This document shows, piece after piece, positions 1-8,697 of a DNA stretch of 64,000 nucleotides. The position numbers were made by a program, and so were the translations under genes. The DNA comes from JAJDAH01 sp964487605. GTDB taxonomy: Bacteria; Myxococcota_A; Polyangia; Polyangiales; Polyangiaceae. Position 1 is the stretch's first letter. The number at the start of each line of letters is the position of its first letter. The notes under the pieces are model-generated. The model searched no databases, had not been told where the DNA came from, and worked only from the letters and a program-made list of their open reading frames with translations. The stretch is from positions 23,298 to 87,297 of the forward strand of contig CAZARU010000015.1 in assembly GCA_964487605.1 (NCBI GenBank), given 5' to 3'.

Positions 1-1115
1 GCCGCCGCGCAGAAGATCACGGCGAGCCAGCGCGCACGGGAGCGCCGCGCCTGATCCAGGGCGTGGGCGGCGACCAGTCCGTCGAGCAGCAGCCGGTCGC
101 GCGGCGCGAACGTCCGTGGCGGCTCGCCGGAGACGTCGCCAAAGAGGGGCCAACCGATGAGCGCCATGGACGCCATGTCGTGCTCCGAGGACACGACCGC
201 CCAGACGGGCGGCTTCATCGGATCGGGGAGCGGATACGTCGCGACGGCGCCGCCGCGGCCGTCGGGCGTGAGCGCCAGCCGACCCCCGCCGAGACGGCCC
301 GACTCCGTCACCAGCGCGAGCCACGCGACATCCCGCTCGATGGGCGAGACCACTCGCAGCTCGCGAGCGGTGATCCGGGCGTCGATCGCGCCCGGTACGA
401 TGGGCAACGCGCCCTCGAGCCGCCCTTCGCGCCCGTCGACGGTACGGGCTGTGGCCGTGAACGGCGCGGCGTGGTTGAGCGGCGTGACGTCCACGCGGGC
501 CCGCCCGCCGGCGTCCGTCACGAGTGGCGCCTTCGCGTGGACGGTGCACGCCTCCACCGAGAGCTCGACGCTCGCGCCCTCGATGGGTCCACGCTCGTCG
601 CGCACGTCGAGGACCAGCGCGTCGCGGAACGGAACGGCGAGCGCACCCCGCGCCGGGGCCAGGCGAACCCTGAGCGCGGTGGGCGCGTTCCCCTCGAGCC
701 AGCCCCCGCGGCGCTCCACTCCCTCTCGCCACGCGGCCACGTCCAGGCTCACCTCACCTTCGGCGAGCGGTCGTGAGCGCCCCGCTTCGCCAACGCGCAC
801 CGACAGAGGGCCGCGTACCGGTGCGGCGAAGCGCAGATCGGCGAGCGCCTCGCCGCCCTCCGGGTCGCCGGCCCACCGCGCGGTGCGCCCGTCGGTCGTC
901 GTCGCCTCCACCGTCAGCTCGCGAACCGAGGCGACGTCCTCCACCTGACCGATGCGCTCCATGGGAAGCACCCGCCACACCAGGTGCGTCTGTCCTTCGG
1001 TCGGGCCGCCCAGGACGCGGGCGCCCACGAACGGCCGCGGCGCCCCCACGACGAAGACCGTGAACGCGACGAAGAGGACCGTCGCGAGCGGGAGCGCGTA
1101 GATGAACTTCCTCAC
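1..1115 (-). CDS. Hypothetical secreted or membrane-anchored protein (3' end outside window)
   Basis: Reading leftward from a GTG at 1115 the frame stays open to base 1, giving 371 codons without a stop. The product starts VRKFIYALPLATVLF, a short basic head and a hydrophobic stretch (about residues 4-24) that is either a signal peptide or a membrane anchor. The remainder is rich in Val, Arg and Glu, with beta-strand-like phrases such as GPIEGASVELSVEACT and GRARVDVTPLN that resemble Ig-like or carboxypeptidase-regulatory folds. The start is preferred because it places the hydrophobic segment at the N-terminus. No family recognised. The plus-strand open frames over it lack such features and are shadows. 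Confidence 0.6.
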   Translation of the reverse strand, partial: MRKFIYALPLATVLFVAFTVFVVGAPRPFVGARVLGGPTEGQTHLVWRVLPMERIGQVEDVASVRELTVEATTTDGRTARWAGDPEGGEALADLRFAAPVRGPLSVRVGEAGRSRPLAEGEVSLDVAAWREGVERRGGWLEGNAPTALRVRLAPARGALAVPFRDALVLDVRDERGPIEGASVELSVEACTVHAKAPLVTDAGGRARVDVTPLNHAAPFTATARTVDGREGRLEGALPIVPGAIDARITARELRVVSPIERDVAWLALVTESGRLGGGRLALTPDGRGGAVATYPLPDPMKPPVWAVVSSEHDMASMALIGWPLFGDVSGEPPRTFAPRDRLLLDGLVAAHALDQARRSRARWLAVIFCAA

Positions 1116-1263
1116 CTGCGGGCGAGCTTACTCGGGCCGACGGCCCACGCTCCGTCCGCACCGCCCAGCGGGCGGCGATGGCGACGGCAGGGCTGGCCGA
1201 CCGGCGCGATCCCCGGTACGAATGGCCCCCTCGGACACTCCGAGCCCCCGCCCGTCGACCCAC

Positions 1264-1977
1264 ATGGCCGAATCCAAGAAGAAGAACAGGAAGAAGCGTC
1301 CCCCGAAGCAGCGCATGGAGCGGCGCTTCGAGCCCGTGTCCACCAGCACGCCGACCACGACCGCCGCCGCTGGCATGGCGGGCGCCCTCCTGCTCGGCGT
1401 CGGCGTCTACGGACAGTGGCTCCGCGACGGCTGGACCCCCGCGGGGCCGCTGGAGCACTCGCAGTGGCTGGTGGCGAGCGGTGCCGCGGTGCTCGCCGGT
1501 GCACTCTGGTTCGCGGATGCCGGGGCCCACGCCGTACGCGTCGGAGACGCCGGCATCGCCGTCGAGAAGGGCAGCGACGTGTTGCGCCTCGCGTGGTGCG
1601 ACCTCGAGTCGCTACGCCTCGAGGGAGGTAGGCTCGTGGCCAAGGGCCCCACGACCCTCTCCATCCCGATCCACGCCCACGCCGCCGCAGTCGCGTCGAT
1701 CCTGAAGGAGTGCGTGACCCGCGTGCCCGACGTCCTCGACGTGAAGGAGAGCGAACGCAAGAACCTGCCCCAGCCCAGGGGCGACGAGGGCGAGGAGCTC
1801 GTCATCGAGGGGATCCAGATCGCCGGGCGCAACTGCGCCCAGAGCGACAAGCCCATCGCGTTCGAGCGAGACGCGCGGCTGTGTCCCAGGTGCGCCCAGG
1901 TGTTTCACAAGGACCACGTGCCTCGTGACTGCGTCACCTGCGAGGCACCGCTGGCCGGAAAGGCCGTCGCCCCGTGA
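1264..1977 (+). CDS. Membrane protein with C-terminal zinc-finger/RING-like motif
   Basis: A 237-residue protein with a very basic N-terminus (MAESKKKNRKKRPPKQR), two hydrophobic segments (about residues 37-55 and 67-85) forming a helical hairpin, and a cytosolic region. The tail holds four cysteine positions in a treble-clef-like order: an isolated Cys after IAGRN, then CPRC, VFHKDH and CVTC. That arrangement resembles prokaryotic RING-like or zinc-ribbon domains. An in-frame ATG at 1222 would add 14 residues; 1264 was chosen because the Lys/Arg head is the natural cytosolic start. The stop overlaps the GTG of the next gene by four bases, so the two are probably co-transcribed. Function unknown; zinc binding is inferred from cysteine spacing only. 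Confidence 0.7.
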   Translation: MAESKKKNRKKRPPKQRMERRFEPVSTSTPTTTAAAGMAGALLLGVGVYGQWLRDGWTPAGPLEHSQWLVASGAAVLAGALWFADAGAHAVRVGDAGIAVEKGSDVLRLAWCDLESLRLEGGRLVAKGPTTLSIPIHAHAAAVASILKECVTRVPDVLDVKESERKNLPQPRGDEGEELVIEGIQIAGRNCAQSDKPIAFERDARLCPRCAQVFHKDHVPRDCVTCEAPLAGKAVAP

Positions 1978-2879
1978 CGGCTTCTCCGAAAGCGGTGGTG
2001 CGTGTCGCCGTGCTCGGCGCGGGCACCATGGGACGCGGCATCGCCCAGCTCTGCGCGCAGCGGGGCCTCGACACGCACCTGTACGACGTCGAGAAGGAGC
2101 AGCTGAAGCGGGCGATCATGGCGGTCACCGGGACCCTGGAGAACCTCGCCTCGAAGGAGAAGATCACCTGCGCCGAGAAGGACGCCGCCCTGGGACGGCT
2201 GTCCACGGGAACGGACCTGGCGAAGGTGTGCCGAGACGTGGATCTCGTCGTCGAGGCCGCCCCCGAGTCCATGGACCTGAAGGCGGAGCTCTTCGCCAAG
2301 GTGAAGAAGCACGCGCCCAGAGACGCCGTGCTCGCCACGAACACCTCCAGCCTGTCGATCACCGAGCTGGCGCGGAAGGTGGAGGCGACCGACCGGGTCA
2401 TCGGACTGCACTTCTTCAATCCGCCGCCGGTGATGCCGCTGCTGGAGGTCGTGCGTGGCCTGTCCACCCCCGACGCGCTCGTCGATCACGCGCTCGGGTT
2501 CGCCGCGCAGCTCGGCAAGGAGCCCATCGTCGTCAACGACTTCCCGGGTTTCGCGTCGAGCCGTCTCGGAGTAGCGCTGGGCGCAGAGGCGATGCGCATG
2601 CTCGAGCAGGGCGTCGCCCGCGCGACCGACATCGACAAGGCGATGGAGCTCGGTTACCGCCACCCCATGGGACCGCTCAAGCTGACGGATCTCGTCGGCC
2701 TCGACGTGCGACTCGCGATCCTGGAGCACCTGCACCGCGAGATCGGCGAGCAGTTTCGCCCACCGACGATCCTGCGGCAGATGGTGCGCGCCGGACGCCT
2801 GGGCAAGAAGACGCGTCTCGGGTTCTATCGGTGGACCGACGACGGCCCCGTGCCCGTCGACGACCCGCCCGAGACCTGA
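1974..2879 (+). CDS. 3-hydroxyacyl-CoA (3-hydroxybutyryl-CoA) dehydrogenase
   Basis: A 301-residue enzyme of the HbdA/PaaH/FadB2 family that oxidises L-3-hydroxyacyl-CoA to 3-ketoacyl-CoA with NAD+ (reverse direction in butanoate or PHB chemistry). The N-terminal Rossmann loop GAGTMGRGIAQLC is at about residues 15-27. HFFNPPPVMPLLEVV carries the catalytic His, and the NDFPGFASSRLG and HPMGPLKLTDLVGLD motifs belong to the C-terminal helical domain. Length is normal for the family (about 280-310). The GTG start overlaps the preceding stop (GTGA), implying translational coupling. A thiolase gene that could use its product lies about 0.6 kb away on the opposite strand. Confidence 0.93.
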   Translation: MTASPKAVVRVAVLGAGTMGRGIAQLCAQRGLDTHLYDVEKEQLKRAIMAVTGTLENLASKEKITCAEKDAALGRLSTGTDLAKVCRDVDLVVEAAPESMDLKAELFAKVKKHAPRDAVLATNTSSLSITELARKVEATDRVIGLHFFNPPPVMPLLEVVRGLSTPDALVDHALGFAAQLGKEPIVVNDFPGFASSRLGVALGAEAMRMLEQGVARATDIDKAMELGYRHPMGPLKLTDLVGLDVRLAILEHLHREIGEQFRPPTILRQMVRAGRLGKKTRLGFYRWTDDGPVPVDDPPET

Positions 2880-2881
2880 GC

Positions 2882-3442
2882 GTGATCCCCCAGGACACGG
2901 GCCAGACGAAGGGGTACACCCTGCTGTCGTACGTCGAGCCCATCCGGCGCGAGCGCACCGAGCTCTGGCAGCGCATGGAGGGCGCCATGTCGGACGACGC
3001 GCGCGCGTTCTTTCGCGGCACCATCTTCGCGAACAACTGGTACCCGAGGACGCGAACCCACGAGCTGCTGACGGCCTTCCACGAGAGCGTGAGCGGCGAG
3101 GAGCGGGAGTTCCGCGAGCTCGGCGCCATGTCGGCGCGCTACCAGGTCCACGTCATCTACCGGATGTTCCTCAAGTTCGCGACTCCCGCGTTCGTGTTCC
3201 GACGCGCCTCGAGCCTGTGGCAGCGGCAGTCCACGGTGGGCTCCTTCGACGTCGCAGAGGACCACGACGATCACCTCGTGGGCATCCTCGAGGATCCGTG
3301 CCTACCCGTCGGCGTGGCGCCGCTCATCGCAGGCTGGAGCGATACCATCGTCGCCATGCTCGGGCGAACCCCCTACCCCACGACGTTCGAGCAGGTGGGT
3401 CCCACGCGGTGGCGATTCCGCGTGAGCTGGATCCAGCGCTGA
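2882..3442 (+). CDS. Uncharacterised protein resembling DUF2378 (myxobacterial TIGR02265 type)
   Basis: Starts at GTG 2882, two bases after the dehydrogenase stop, and encodes 186 residues in the same apparent operon. The layout resembles the DUF2378 family that is expanded in myxobacteria: an N-terminal FFRGTIFANNW block, a middle block with LWQR and VGSFDV, and a closing FRVSW. Related V4R/haem-NO-binding-like folds also end with an aromatic-basic-SW motif. No membrane segments or signal peptide. Assignment rests on remembered family pattern and is tentative; its ligand is unknown. Convergent with the thiolase gene, with which it abuts at 3442/3443. Confidence 0.7.
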   Translation: MIPQDTGQTKGYTLLSYVEPIRRERTELWQRMEGAMSDDARAFFRGTIFANNWYPRTRTHELLTAFHESVSGEEREFRELGAMSARYQVHVIYRMFLKFATPAFVFRRASSLWQRQSTVGSFDVAEDHDDHLVGILEDPCLPVGVAPLIAGWSDTIVAMLGRTPYPTTFEQVGPTRWRFRVSWIQR

Positions 3443-4651
3443 TCAAGCGCGCTCGAAGATCGTCGCGATGCCCTGACCGACGCCGATGCAGAGCGCGGCC
3501 ATGCCGATGCGCGCCCTGGGATCCCCCTTCATCGCGTGGAGCAGCGTTCCCGCTATCCGCGCGCCCGAACAGCCGATGGGATGTCCCAGGCAGATGGCGC
3601 CGCCGCGGACGTTGACCTTCGCCGGGTCCAGGTCGAGGCCTCGGACGCACGCGATGCTCTGCGACGCGAACGCCTCGTTGAGCTCCACGAGATCGAGGTT
3701 GGGCGCCCGCAGACCCGCCCGGGCCAGCGCCTTCCTCCCCGCGGGGATGGGGCCCTCTCCCATGTAGCTCGGATCGACACCGGCAGTCGCGGAGAGCACC
3801 CAGCGCAGCACGGGCGTCACCCCCAGCTCCTGAACGACCCGCTCGCTCGCGAGGAGGACCGCAGCGGACCCGTCGTTCAGCGGCGACGAGTTCCCCGCGG
3901 TGACCGTGCCTCCTTGCCGGAACACCGCCGGGAGCTTCGCCAGGCGCTCGAGCGTCGTGTCCGGGCGTGGCGACTCGTCGCGGGAGAACGTGATCGGGTC
4001 CCCCTTTCGCACGGGGAGCGCCAGCGGCACGACCTCGTCCTTGAAGAGTCCGGCCTCCCACGCCGCAATGCCCTTCCTGTGCGAATCGAGCGCGAACTGA
4101 TCCTGTTCCTCCCGCGTGATGCCGAACTTCTTGGCGACGTTCTCGGCCGTCTCGCCCATCCCGAGCAGCTCGAAGCGCTCGGCCATCTTGGGGTTCGGGT
4201 ACCGCCACCCGAGCGTCGTGTCGTAGAGGACCGGCGTCTCGCGCGGGTAGGCGCTCTCCGGCTTCGGCATCGAGTACGGGGCGCGCGTCATGCTCTCGAC
4301 GCCCCCGGCGATCGCGACGTCTGCCTCACCGAGGGCGATCATGCGCGCGGCGTCGTTCAGCGCCTCGAGACCCGAACCGCACAGTCGGTTCACGGTCACG
4401 GCGGGGACCTCGTAGGGCAGGCCGGCCAGGAGCAGCCCCATTCGAGCGACGTTGCGATTGTCTTCGCCGGCCTGGTTCGTGGAGCCGAACACGACCTGAT
4501 CCAGTCGCTCGCAGAGGCGCGGATGGCGCTGGACGAGCGCGGCGATGACGTGCGCGGCCAGATCGTCCGAGCGGACCTTCGCGAGCGCACCGCCGTACTT
4601 CCCGATGGGTGAGCGCACGGCGTCGATGAGGAACACGGTGTTCGGAGACAT
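3443..4651 (-). CDS. Thiolase (acetyl-CoA acetyltransferase / 3-oxoadipyl-CoA thiolase type)
   Basis: A 402-residue thiolase that cleaves or forms 3-ketoacyl-CoA. The nucleophilic Cys is in VNRLCGSGLEAL (about residue 90), the NEAFASQ and GGAICLGHPIGCSGARI motifs carry the His and second Cys region, and the C-terminus is GVGQGIATIFERA. The phrases NQAGEDNRNVARM and DTTLGWRYPNP are typical of the PcaF/PaaJ (3-oxoadipyl-CoA thiolase) branch, but substrate cannot be fixed from sequence alone. Start ATG 4651 follows a TATGCT box 6 bases upstream with no Shine-Dalgarno sequence. Likely partner of the 3-hydroxyacyl-CoA dehydrogenase at 1974-2879. Confidence 0.95.
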   Translation of the reverse strand: MSPNTVFLIDAVRSPIGKYGGALAKVRSDDLAAHVIAALVQRHPRLCERLDQVVFGSTNQAGEDNRNVARMGLLLAGLPYEVPAVTVNRLCGSGLEALNDAARMIALGEADVAIAGGVESMTRAPYSMPKPESAYPRETPVLYDTTLGWRYPNPKMAERFELLGMGETAENVAKKFGITREEQDQFALDSHRKGIAAWEAGLFKDEVVPLALPVRKGDPITFSRDESPRPDTTLERLAKLPAVFRQGGTVTAGNSSPLNDGSAAVLLASERVVQELGVTPVLRWVLSATAGVDPSYMGEGPIPAGRKALARAGLRAPNLDLVELNEAFASQSIACVRGLDLDPAKVNVRGGAICLGHPIGCSGARIAGTLLHAMKGDPRARIGMAALCIGVGQGIATIFERA

Positions 4652-4657
4652 GGCGCG

Positions 4658-4686
4658 AGCATAGCGGCCGAGCCGAGCCGCGTCGA
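4658..4686 (-). promoter_or_regulatory. Putative promoter of the thiolase gene (leaderless type)
   Basis: On the minus strand a -35-like TCGACG (4686-4681), 17-base spacer and -10-like TATGCT (4663-4658) stand 6 bases before the ATG at 4651. A start site 6-7 bases beyond the -10 box would coincide with the start codon, so the mRNA would be leaderless. Confidence 0.5.
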
Positions 4687-4720
4687 TCGCGGCGGCCTTC
4701 TTCGCGCCCGTGGACCCTGA

Positions 4721-4726
4721 TAGCGT
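4721..4726 (+). promoter_or_regulatory. Putative -10 element for the CrtC/AttH-like gene
   Basis: TAGCGT ends 9 bases before the ATG at 4736, and no Shine-Dalgarno-like purine run lies between. A weak -35-like TTCTTC is 17 bases upstream. Consistent with a leaderless or near-leaderless transcript. Confidence 0.4.
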
Positions 4727-4735
4727 CGGTGACCG

Positions 4736-6136
4736 ATGCCGGCCCACGTGCTTCCACCGCCACCCGGGTCCTGGCCCTATCACCGCCCAGGAACGGCGCT
4801 GACGTTTCCCCGCGACGAGGGATGGCACCAGGCCCACTTCGGTCGCGCGAGCCCCGTGCCGGGCATGGAGTGGGTCTACCTGAACGGGCACGTCGACGCC
4901 CTGGACGGTTCGGGACGAACGTTCGTCGTCTTTGCCGCGTACTTCACGCAGAACCTGCGATTCCTGGTCATCCGTGCCTTCGATGCGACCGACACGCTGC
5001 TCGGCGTGTGGACGGGAACGGCGATGGGAAGCCTGCGGCCGTCGCGAACGCGCCTCGATCTCGAGTTCCGGCACGACGGCGGGACGGACACCTGGCGAGG
5101 CGATGCCGCGATGCCCTTCCGGTCGACGCTGCACGCGACGGACGACGCGAAGAAGTTCCAGATGGACCTGGACCTGGTGCCGAAGAAGGCACCCTACGAG
5201 GTCGGCGGCACGGGGCACATGCCGTTCGGGCGAAGAGGCGACTTCTTCTACTACTCGCTGTCGCGCCTCGACCTGTCCGGCTCGCTGTGGTTGGTGTGGC
5301 CGGACGGCCGCGAGGAAGACGTTCCCGTGAAGGGCGTCGGCTGGTTCGATCATCAGTGGGGCGATTTCTTCGTGACGCCCATCCGCAACCCCTGGCTGGA
5401 GGAGTACGAGTGGATGAGCATCCAGCTCGACACCGAGGACGAGGTCATGCTGACCACGGTCTGGGAGCGAGACGGAACCACGCCGAGCCTCGCGGCCTAC
5501 GGCGGGGCGGGCCTCATCCAGCGCGACGGCACCCTCGGCAGCCTCGTGGGCGCGCACCGCTGGACCCGCCGGTCGTTCTGGGAATCGCCGGACACGGGCG
5601 ACGTCTACTCCGCGCGCTGGCGCTTCGACGCTCCCGAGTGGGACATGCACCTCGACATCGTCCCGCGCGAGAAGGATCAGCTGACGCCGCTCGTGGACGA
5701 GTCACCGCTGACCGCCCGCGGGCTCGCCAGCCGCCTGGCCATGGGTCCGGCGAACTGGCTCGGGAGCTTCTGGGAAGGGAGCTGTCGCGTCACGGGTTCG
5801 TTCCGGGGCGCGCCGGTGAAGGGCGTGGCCTTCGCCGAGCTGATCAAGCGCTTCGAGGCGCCGAAGTTTCGAATCGTCGAGGAACGGGACGAACCGAACC
5901 TCGTCGTCTTGCGCTGGCGGGTGGAGAACCCCGACGAGCAGGTGGAGCTCCGCCACCACGTGTTCGTCGAACGCGCGGACGGCACGGTGCTGCAGCAGGC
6001 CGGCGACCTCGACGTTCCGGTGTTCGTCCTGGACGACCCGCTCCTGCCGCGGGGCGAGCCGCTCACCGTACGGGTCCGCGCCGCGTCGATGGACGGTGCC
6101 ATCTCGTCGACACGTACCATCGGCGTGACGCTCTAG
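4736..6136 (+). CDS. CrtC/AttH-like lipocalin-fold protein (carotenoid 1,2-hydratase family-like)
   Basis: A 466-residue protein resembling the hydroxyneurosporene synthase (CrtC)/AttH family, which has two tandem calycin-like domains. Supporting motifs are MEWVYLNGHVDALDG and FFVYF-type strands near the N-terminus, FFYYSLSRLDLSG in the middle and GVGWFDHQWGDF at about residue 200-212, the signature W-x-D-H-x-W-G. The last about 80 residues look like an added beta-sandwich. Family members hydrate carotenoid or other isoprenoid double bonds or are lipid-binding; the substrate here is unknown. A desaturase-like flavoprotein lies 0.9 kb downstream, which hints at lipid or isoprenoid chemistry. 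Its TAG stop shares the CTAG at 6133-6136 with the convergent flgF stop. Confidence 0.8.
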   Translation: MPAHVLPPPPGSWPYHRPGTALTFPRDEGWHQAHFGRASPVPGMEWVYLNGHVDALDGSGRTFVVFAAYFTQNLRFLVIRAFDATDTLLGVWTGTAMGSLRPSRTRLDLEFRHDGGTDTWRGDAAMPFRSTLHATDDAKKFQMDLDLVPKKAPYEVGGTGHMPFGRRGDFFYYSLSRLDLSGSLWLVWPDGREEDVPVKGVGWFDHQWGDFFVTPIRNPWLEEYEWMSIQLDTEDEVMLTTVWERDGTTPSLAAYGGAGLIQRDGTLGSLVGAHRWTRRSFWESPDTGDVYSARWRFDAPEWDMHLDIVPREKDQLTPLVDESPLTARGLASRLAMGPANWLGSFWEGSCRVTGSFRGAPVKGVAFAELIKRFEAPKFRIVEERDEPNLVVLRWRVENPDEQVELRHHVFVERADGTVLQQAGDLDVPVFVLDDPLLPRGEPLTVRVRAASMDGAISSTRTIGVTL

Positions 6137-6861
6137 TCGCGCTTCATGAGCTCCGTGGACGCGCGGCGGTCGGCCTCGCTGAAGGCCTCGATGACCTTGG
6201 TCAGCATCTCGAAGCTGCGCGTCGCGGTCATGATGCCGTTCATCGACTTGATGGCGCCGGTGTTGGACTGCTCGAGCGCGCCCATGGCCAGGTCCGGCGT
6301 GACGGCGACGGGCCGACCCGTCGCGCGGAGCAGCACGTTGCCGTCCTTCTCGAGGCCCGCGCCGCCGGGGAACTTCACAACGAGCAGCTTCCCGCCCGTG
6401 TCCACGCCGTCCGCGACGACCGAACCGTCGGCGGAGATGGCGACCACCTTCGCGTCTCGAGGAACCGTGATCGGCCGACGCGCGGGGTTCAGGTAGGGGT
6501 CGCCGTCGCTCGTGGTCAGTACCCCGTCGGCGCGCATCCGGATGGCGCCGGCTCGGGTGTAGCGCTCGCCGGCGGTAGAGGACACGGTGAAGAACCCCTC
6601 GCCCTTGATGGCGACGTCGAGGCGACGGTCGGTGACGACGACGGGGCCCGGCGCGAGGTTCGGCTCCACCGTGCCGACCGTGGCGAACTTCAGGGACCGG
6701 GTCGCGAAGTTGCCCTCGGCCGTGGCCAGGCGCTGTCGGAACACCATCTGGTCGGAGCGGAACCCCGCCGTGCCGGCGTTGGCGACGTTGTTCGCGGCGA
6801 CGTCCAGGGCCGTGATCTGCCCGGCGGCACCGGAAGCGGCGGCCCATATGCCTGCGCTCAT
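6133..6861 (-). CDS. flgF: Flagellar basal-body rod protein FlgF/FlgG family
   Basis: A 242-residue flagellar rod/hook family protein, somewhat short for FlgG (about 260) and matching FlgF. The N-terminus MSAGIWAAASGAAGQ with NNVANAGTAGFR is the conserved rod-protein helix. AIKGEGFFTV and RAGAIRMRADGVLTTSDG are the middle beta-domain signatures. The C-terminus GALEQSNTGAI ... RSFEML is the usual coiled C-terminal motif. Family members polymerise into the periplasmic rod of the flagellum. No other flagellar gene is in the window, which is unusual because flgF and flgG normally neighbour each other. An ATG further upstream is possible, but 6861 gives the canonical family start. Confidence 0.88.
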   Translation of the reverse strand: MSAGIWAAASGAAGQITALDVAANNVANAGTAGFRSDQMVFRQRLATAEGNFATRSLKFATVGTVEPNLAPGPVVVTDRRLDVAIKGEGFFTVSSTAGERYTRAGAIRMRADGVLTTSDGDPYLNPARRPITVPRDAKVVAISADGSVVADGVDTGGKLLVVKFPGGAGLEKDGNVLLRATGRPVAVTPDLAMGALEQSNTGAIKSMNGIMTATRSFEMLTKVIEAFSEADRRASTELMKRD

Positions 6862-7031
6862 GCGCGGGGCAGGCTGCAACTGCGGTGCCAGCCCCGCCGG
6901 CGGCGTTTCGTCGCGGCCGCGACGCGGACCGGGGCCGGCGCCGCCACGGCGCTGACGGGGCCCCGCGCGCGCCACCGCCATGGCGTTGTCGCCGGCCGAC
7001 CCCGCCCGGCGCGCCGAAGAGAGTCGCGCCC

Positions 7032-8663
7032 GTGGCGCGTCGGCGGGTCGTCGTTCTGGGGGGAGGCCTCGCCGCGCTCTCGGCGGGGATTCACCTGCTC
7101 GACCAGGGCGGCTCGGCGCGCTTCGAGGTGAAGCTCGTCTGCATGGAGCACCGCCTGGGCGGCAAGGCGGCGAGCTGGCGGTTGCCGACGCCAGCCGGCG
7201 CACCGAGCCGCTACATGGAGGTCGGGTTCCACGCCGTCTTCGGTTACTACGACCGGCTGCGGAAGATGTTGCGAGCGGTGAATCGCCGGGTCTCCGATCC
7301 GCGGTGGTTTCGGCCGAACGGCGGCGTCCACCGGATGTACGAGGCGGGGAGCGTGCGCGCGGTCAATCGCCTCGATCTCCCCTCGGGTGTCCTCGACGTG
7401 GGCGCCCTCGCGAACTCCGGCCTCCTGTCGTACCGCGGCATGAATGCGTTCGAGAAGGGCGCCGCGGGACTCTGGCTCGCCCGGATGGGCTCACGCCTCC
7501 TGGGCGGACCGGTGGACGCGGCCATCGACGAGGTTCCCTTCACCGAGTACTGCATCGAGCAGGGCCTCTTGCCGGAGCTCACGAAGAAGAGCTGGTTCCG
7601 GTACATCCTCGACCTCGCGTTCAACTACCCGCACGCCGGCTCGGCGTACGTGGGCATGGCCGGCTTCAAGAAGCTCGCCGGTCCCGCGAACAGCACGGTG
7701 TACTACTTCAACGGCGCGACCAGCGAAGTCATGATTGCACCGCTGGTGGAGCGGTTCCTGGCGCTCGGCGGCTCCATCGAGTTCTGCACCAAGGCCACCC
7801 GCGTCGAGCTCGATCCGGCCACGAGCTCCCTCGAGCGGATCGAGACGCGACCCATGGCCACGGCGGTTCCCATCGCGGGAGTGACGGATCGCGTGGACGT
7901 CGTGCCCATCGGAGGCACCTACCCGCTGGACGAGAACCCCTACCCGCCTCCCGGCGATCCGCAGCCCCCCGCCGCGTCACCGACACGGACGCTGCGGCGC
8001 GGAACGGACTTCGACGACGTCGTGTGGACGCTGCCCGTAGAGTCCACCAAGGCGCTGCTCGCCACGACGAGTGATCCGGCGGCCCACGTTCACGCGTTCG
8101 ACCAGCTCGCGAACATCTTCTCGCTGCACACCATCGCTCCGATCTCCGGTCGCATCTGGACGCCCGAGAAGCTGGTCCCGCCGACGTTCGACACGGTGGT
8201 GATGGGCACCCCGCAGCCCGCCGCGACGATCATGGACTACGCGAACCGAGTCGACGAGCTTCGCCGCGGGCCGTTCGGATCGGTCATCGAGTTCGAAGGC
8301 CAGGAGGGGGTCCACGGCGGCCTCACGGACCGCCAGATCATGACGGGCCTCCTCGACGACTTCGTGAAGCTGCCCTTCGTGAACGCGAGCCGCGTGCGCG
8401 CGGCGGACATCCTGAACCAGACGAACGGTCACCATCACGACTTTCGGCGCAACACCGCGCACCACATGCGCTACCTGCTCATGACGCCGGGCCACTGGAA
8501 GTACCGCCCCGATCAGGACCGCTGCCCCTACGACAACCTGGTCTTCGCCGGTGACTGGGTGAAGACGACCCAGGAGACGGCCAGCATGGAAGCCGCCGTG
8601 CGCTCGGGGCACGTCGCGGCGAACCTCCTGCGCCGACGCGCGGGCGTGGCGACGGCGGACTGA
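7032..8663 (+). CDS. FAD-dependent oxidoreductase, phytoene desaturase/amine oxidase-like
   Basis: A 543-residue flavoprotein. VVLGGGLAALSAGIHLL near the N-terminus is the dinucleotide-binding GxGxxG-type motif, followed by the ERHxGG-equivalent EHRLGGKAASW. The C-terminal FAGDWVKTTQETASMEAAVRSG is the FAD-closing motif of the phytoene/zeta-carotene desaturase and squalene-associated (HpnE-like) branches. The GTG start at 7032 places the Rossmann motif at residue 6 and is preceded by AAGAGAG about 10 bases upstream. Probable substrate is a polyisoprenoid, by family inference only. The long central insert (about residues 280-325) rich in Pro and Thr is less conserved. Confidence 0.85.
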   Translation: MARRRVVVLGGGLAALSAGIHLLDQGGSARFEVKLVCMEHRLGGKAASWRLPTPAGAPSRYMEVGFHAVFGYYDRLRKMLRAVNRRVSDPRWFRPNGGVHRMYEAGSVRAVNRLDLPSGVLDVGALANSGLLSYRGMNAFEKGAAGLWLARMGSRLLGGPVDAAIDEVPFTEYCIEQGLLPELTKKSWFRYILDLAFNYPHAGSAYVGMAGFKKLAGPANSTVYYFNGATSEVMIAPLVERFLALGGSIEFCTKATRVELDPATSSLERIETRPMATAVPIAGVTDRVDVVPIGGTYPLDENPYPPPGDPQPPAASPTRTLRRGTDFDDVVWTLPVESTKALLATTSDPAAHVHAFDQLANIFSLHTIAPISGRIWTPEKLVPPTFDTVVMGTPQPAATIMDYANRVDELRRGPFGSVIEFEGQEGVHGGLTDRQIMTGLLDDFVKLPFVNASRVRAADILNQTNGHHHDFRRNTAHHMRYLLMTPGHWKYRPDQDRCPYDNLVFAGDWVKTTQETASMEAAVRSGHVAANLLRRRAGVATAD

Positions 8664-8697
8664 ACCAGCCGCGCCGGTCCGGGCTCGTCAGCGCTGC

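Noticed and set aside
4729..7131. 800-codon plus-strand open frame over the CrtC/AttH-like gene and flgF
   Set aside because: Frame differs from the gene with CrtC motifs at 4736-6136 and crosses flgF antisense; arginine-rich shadow.
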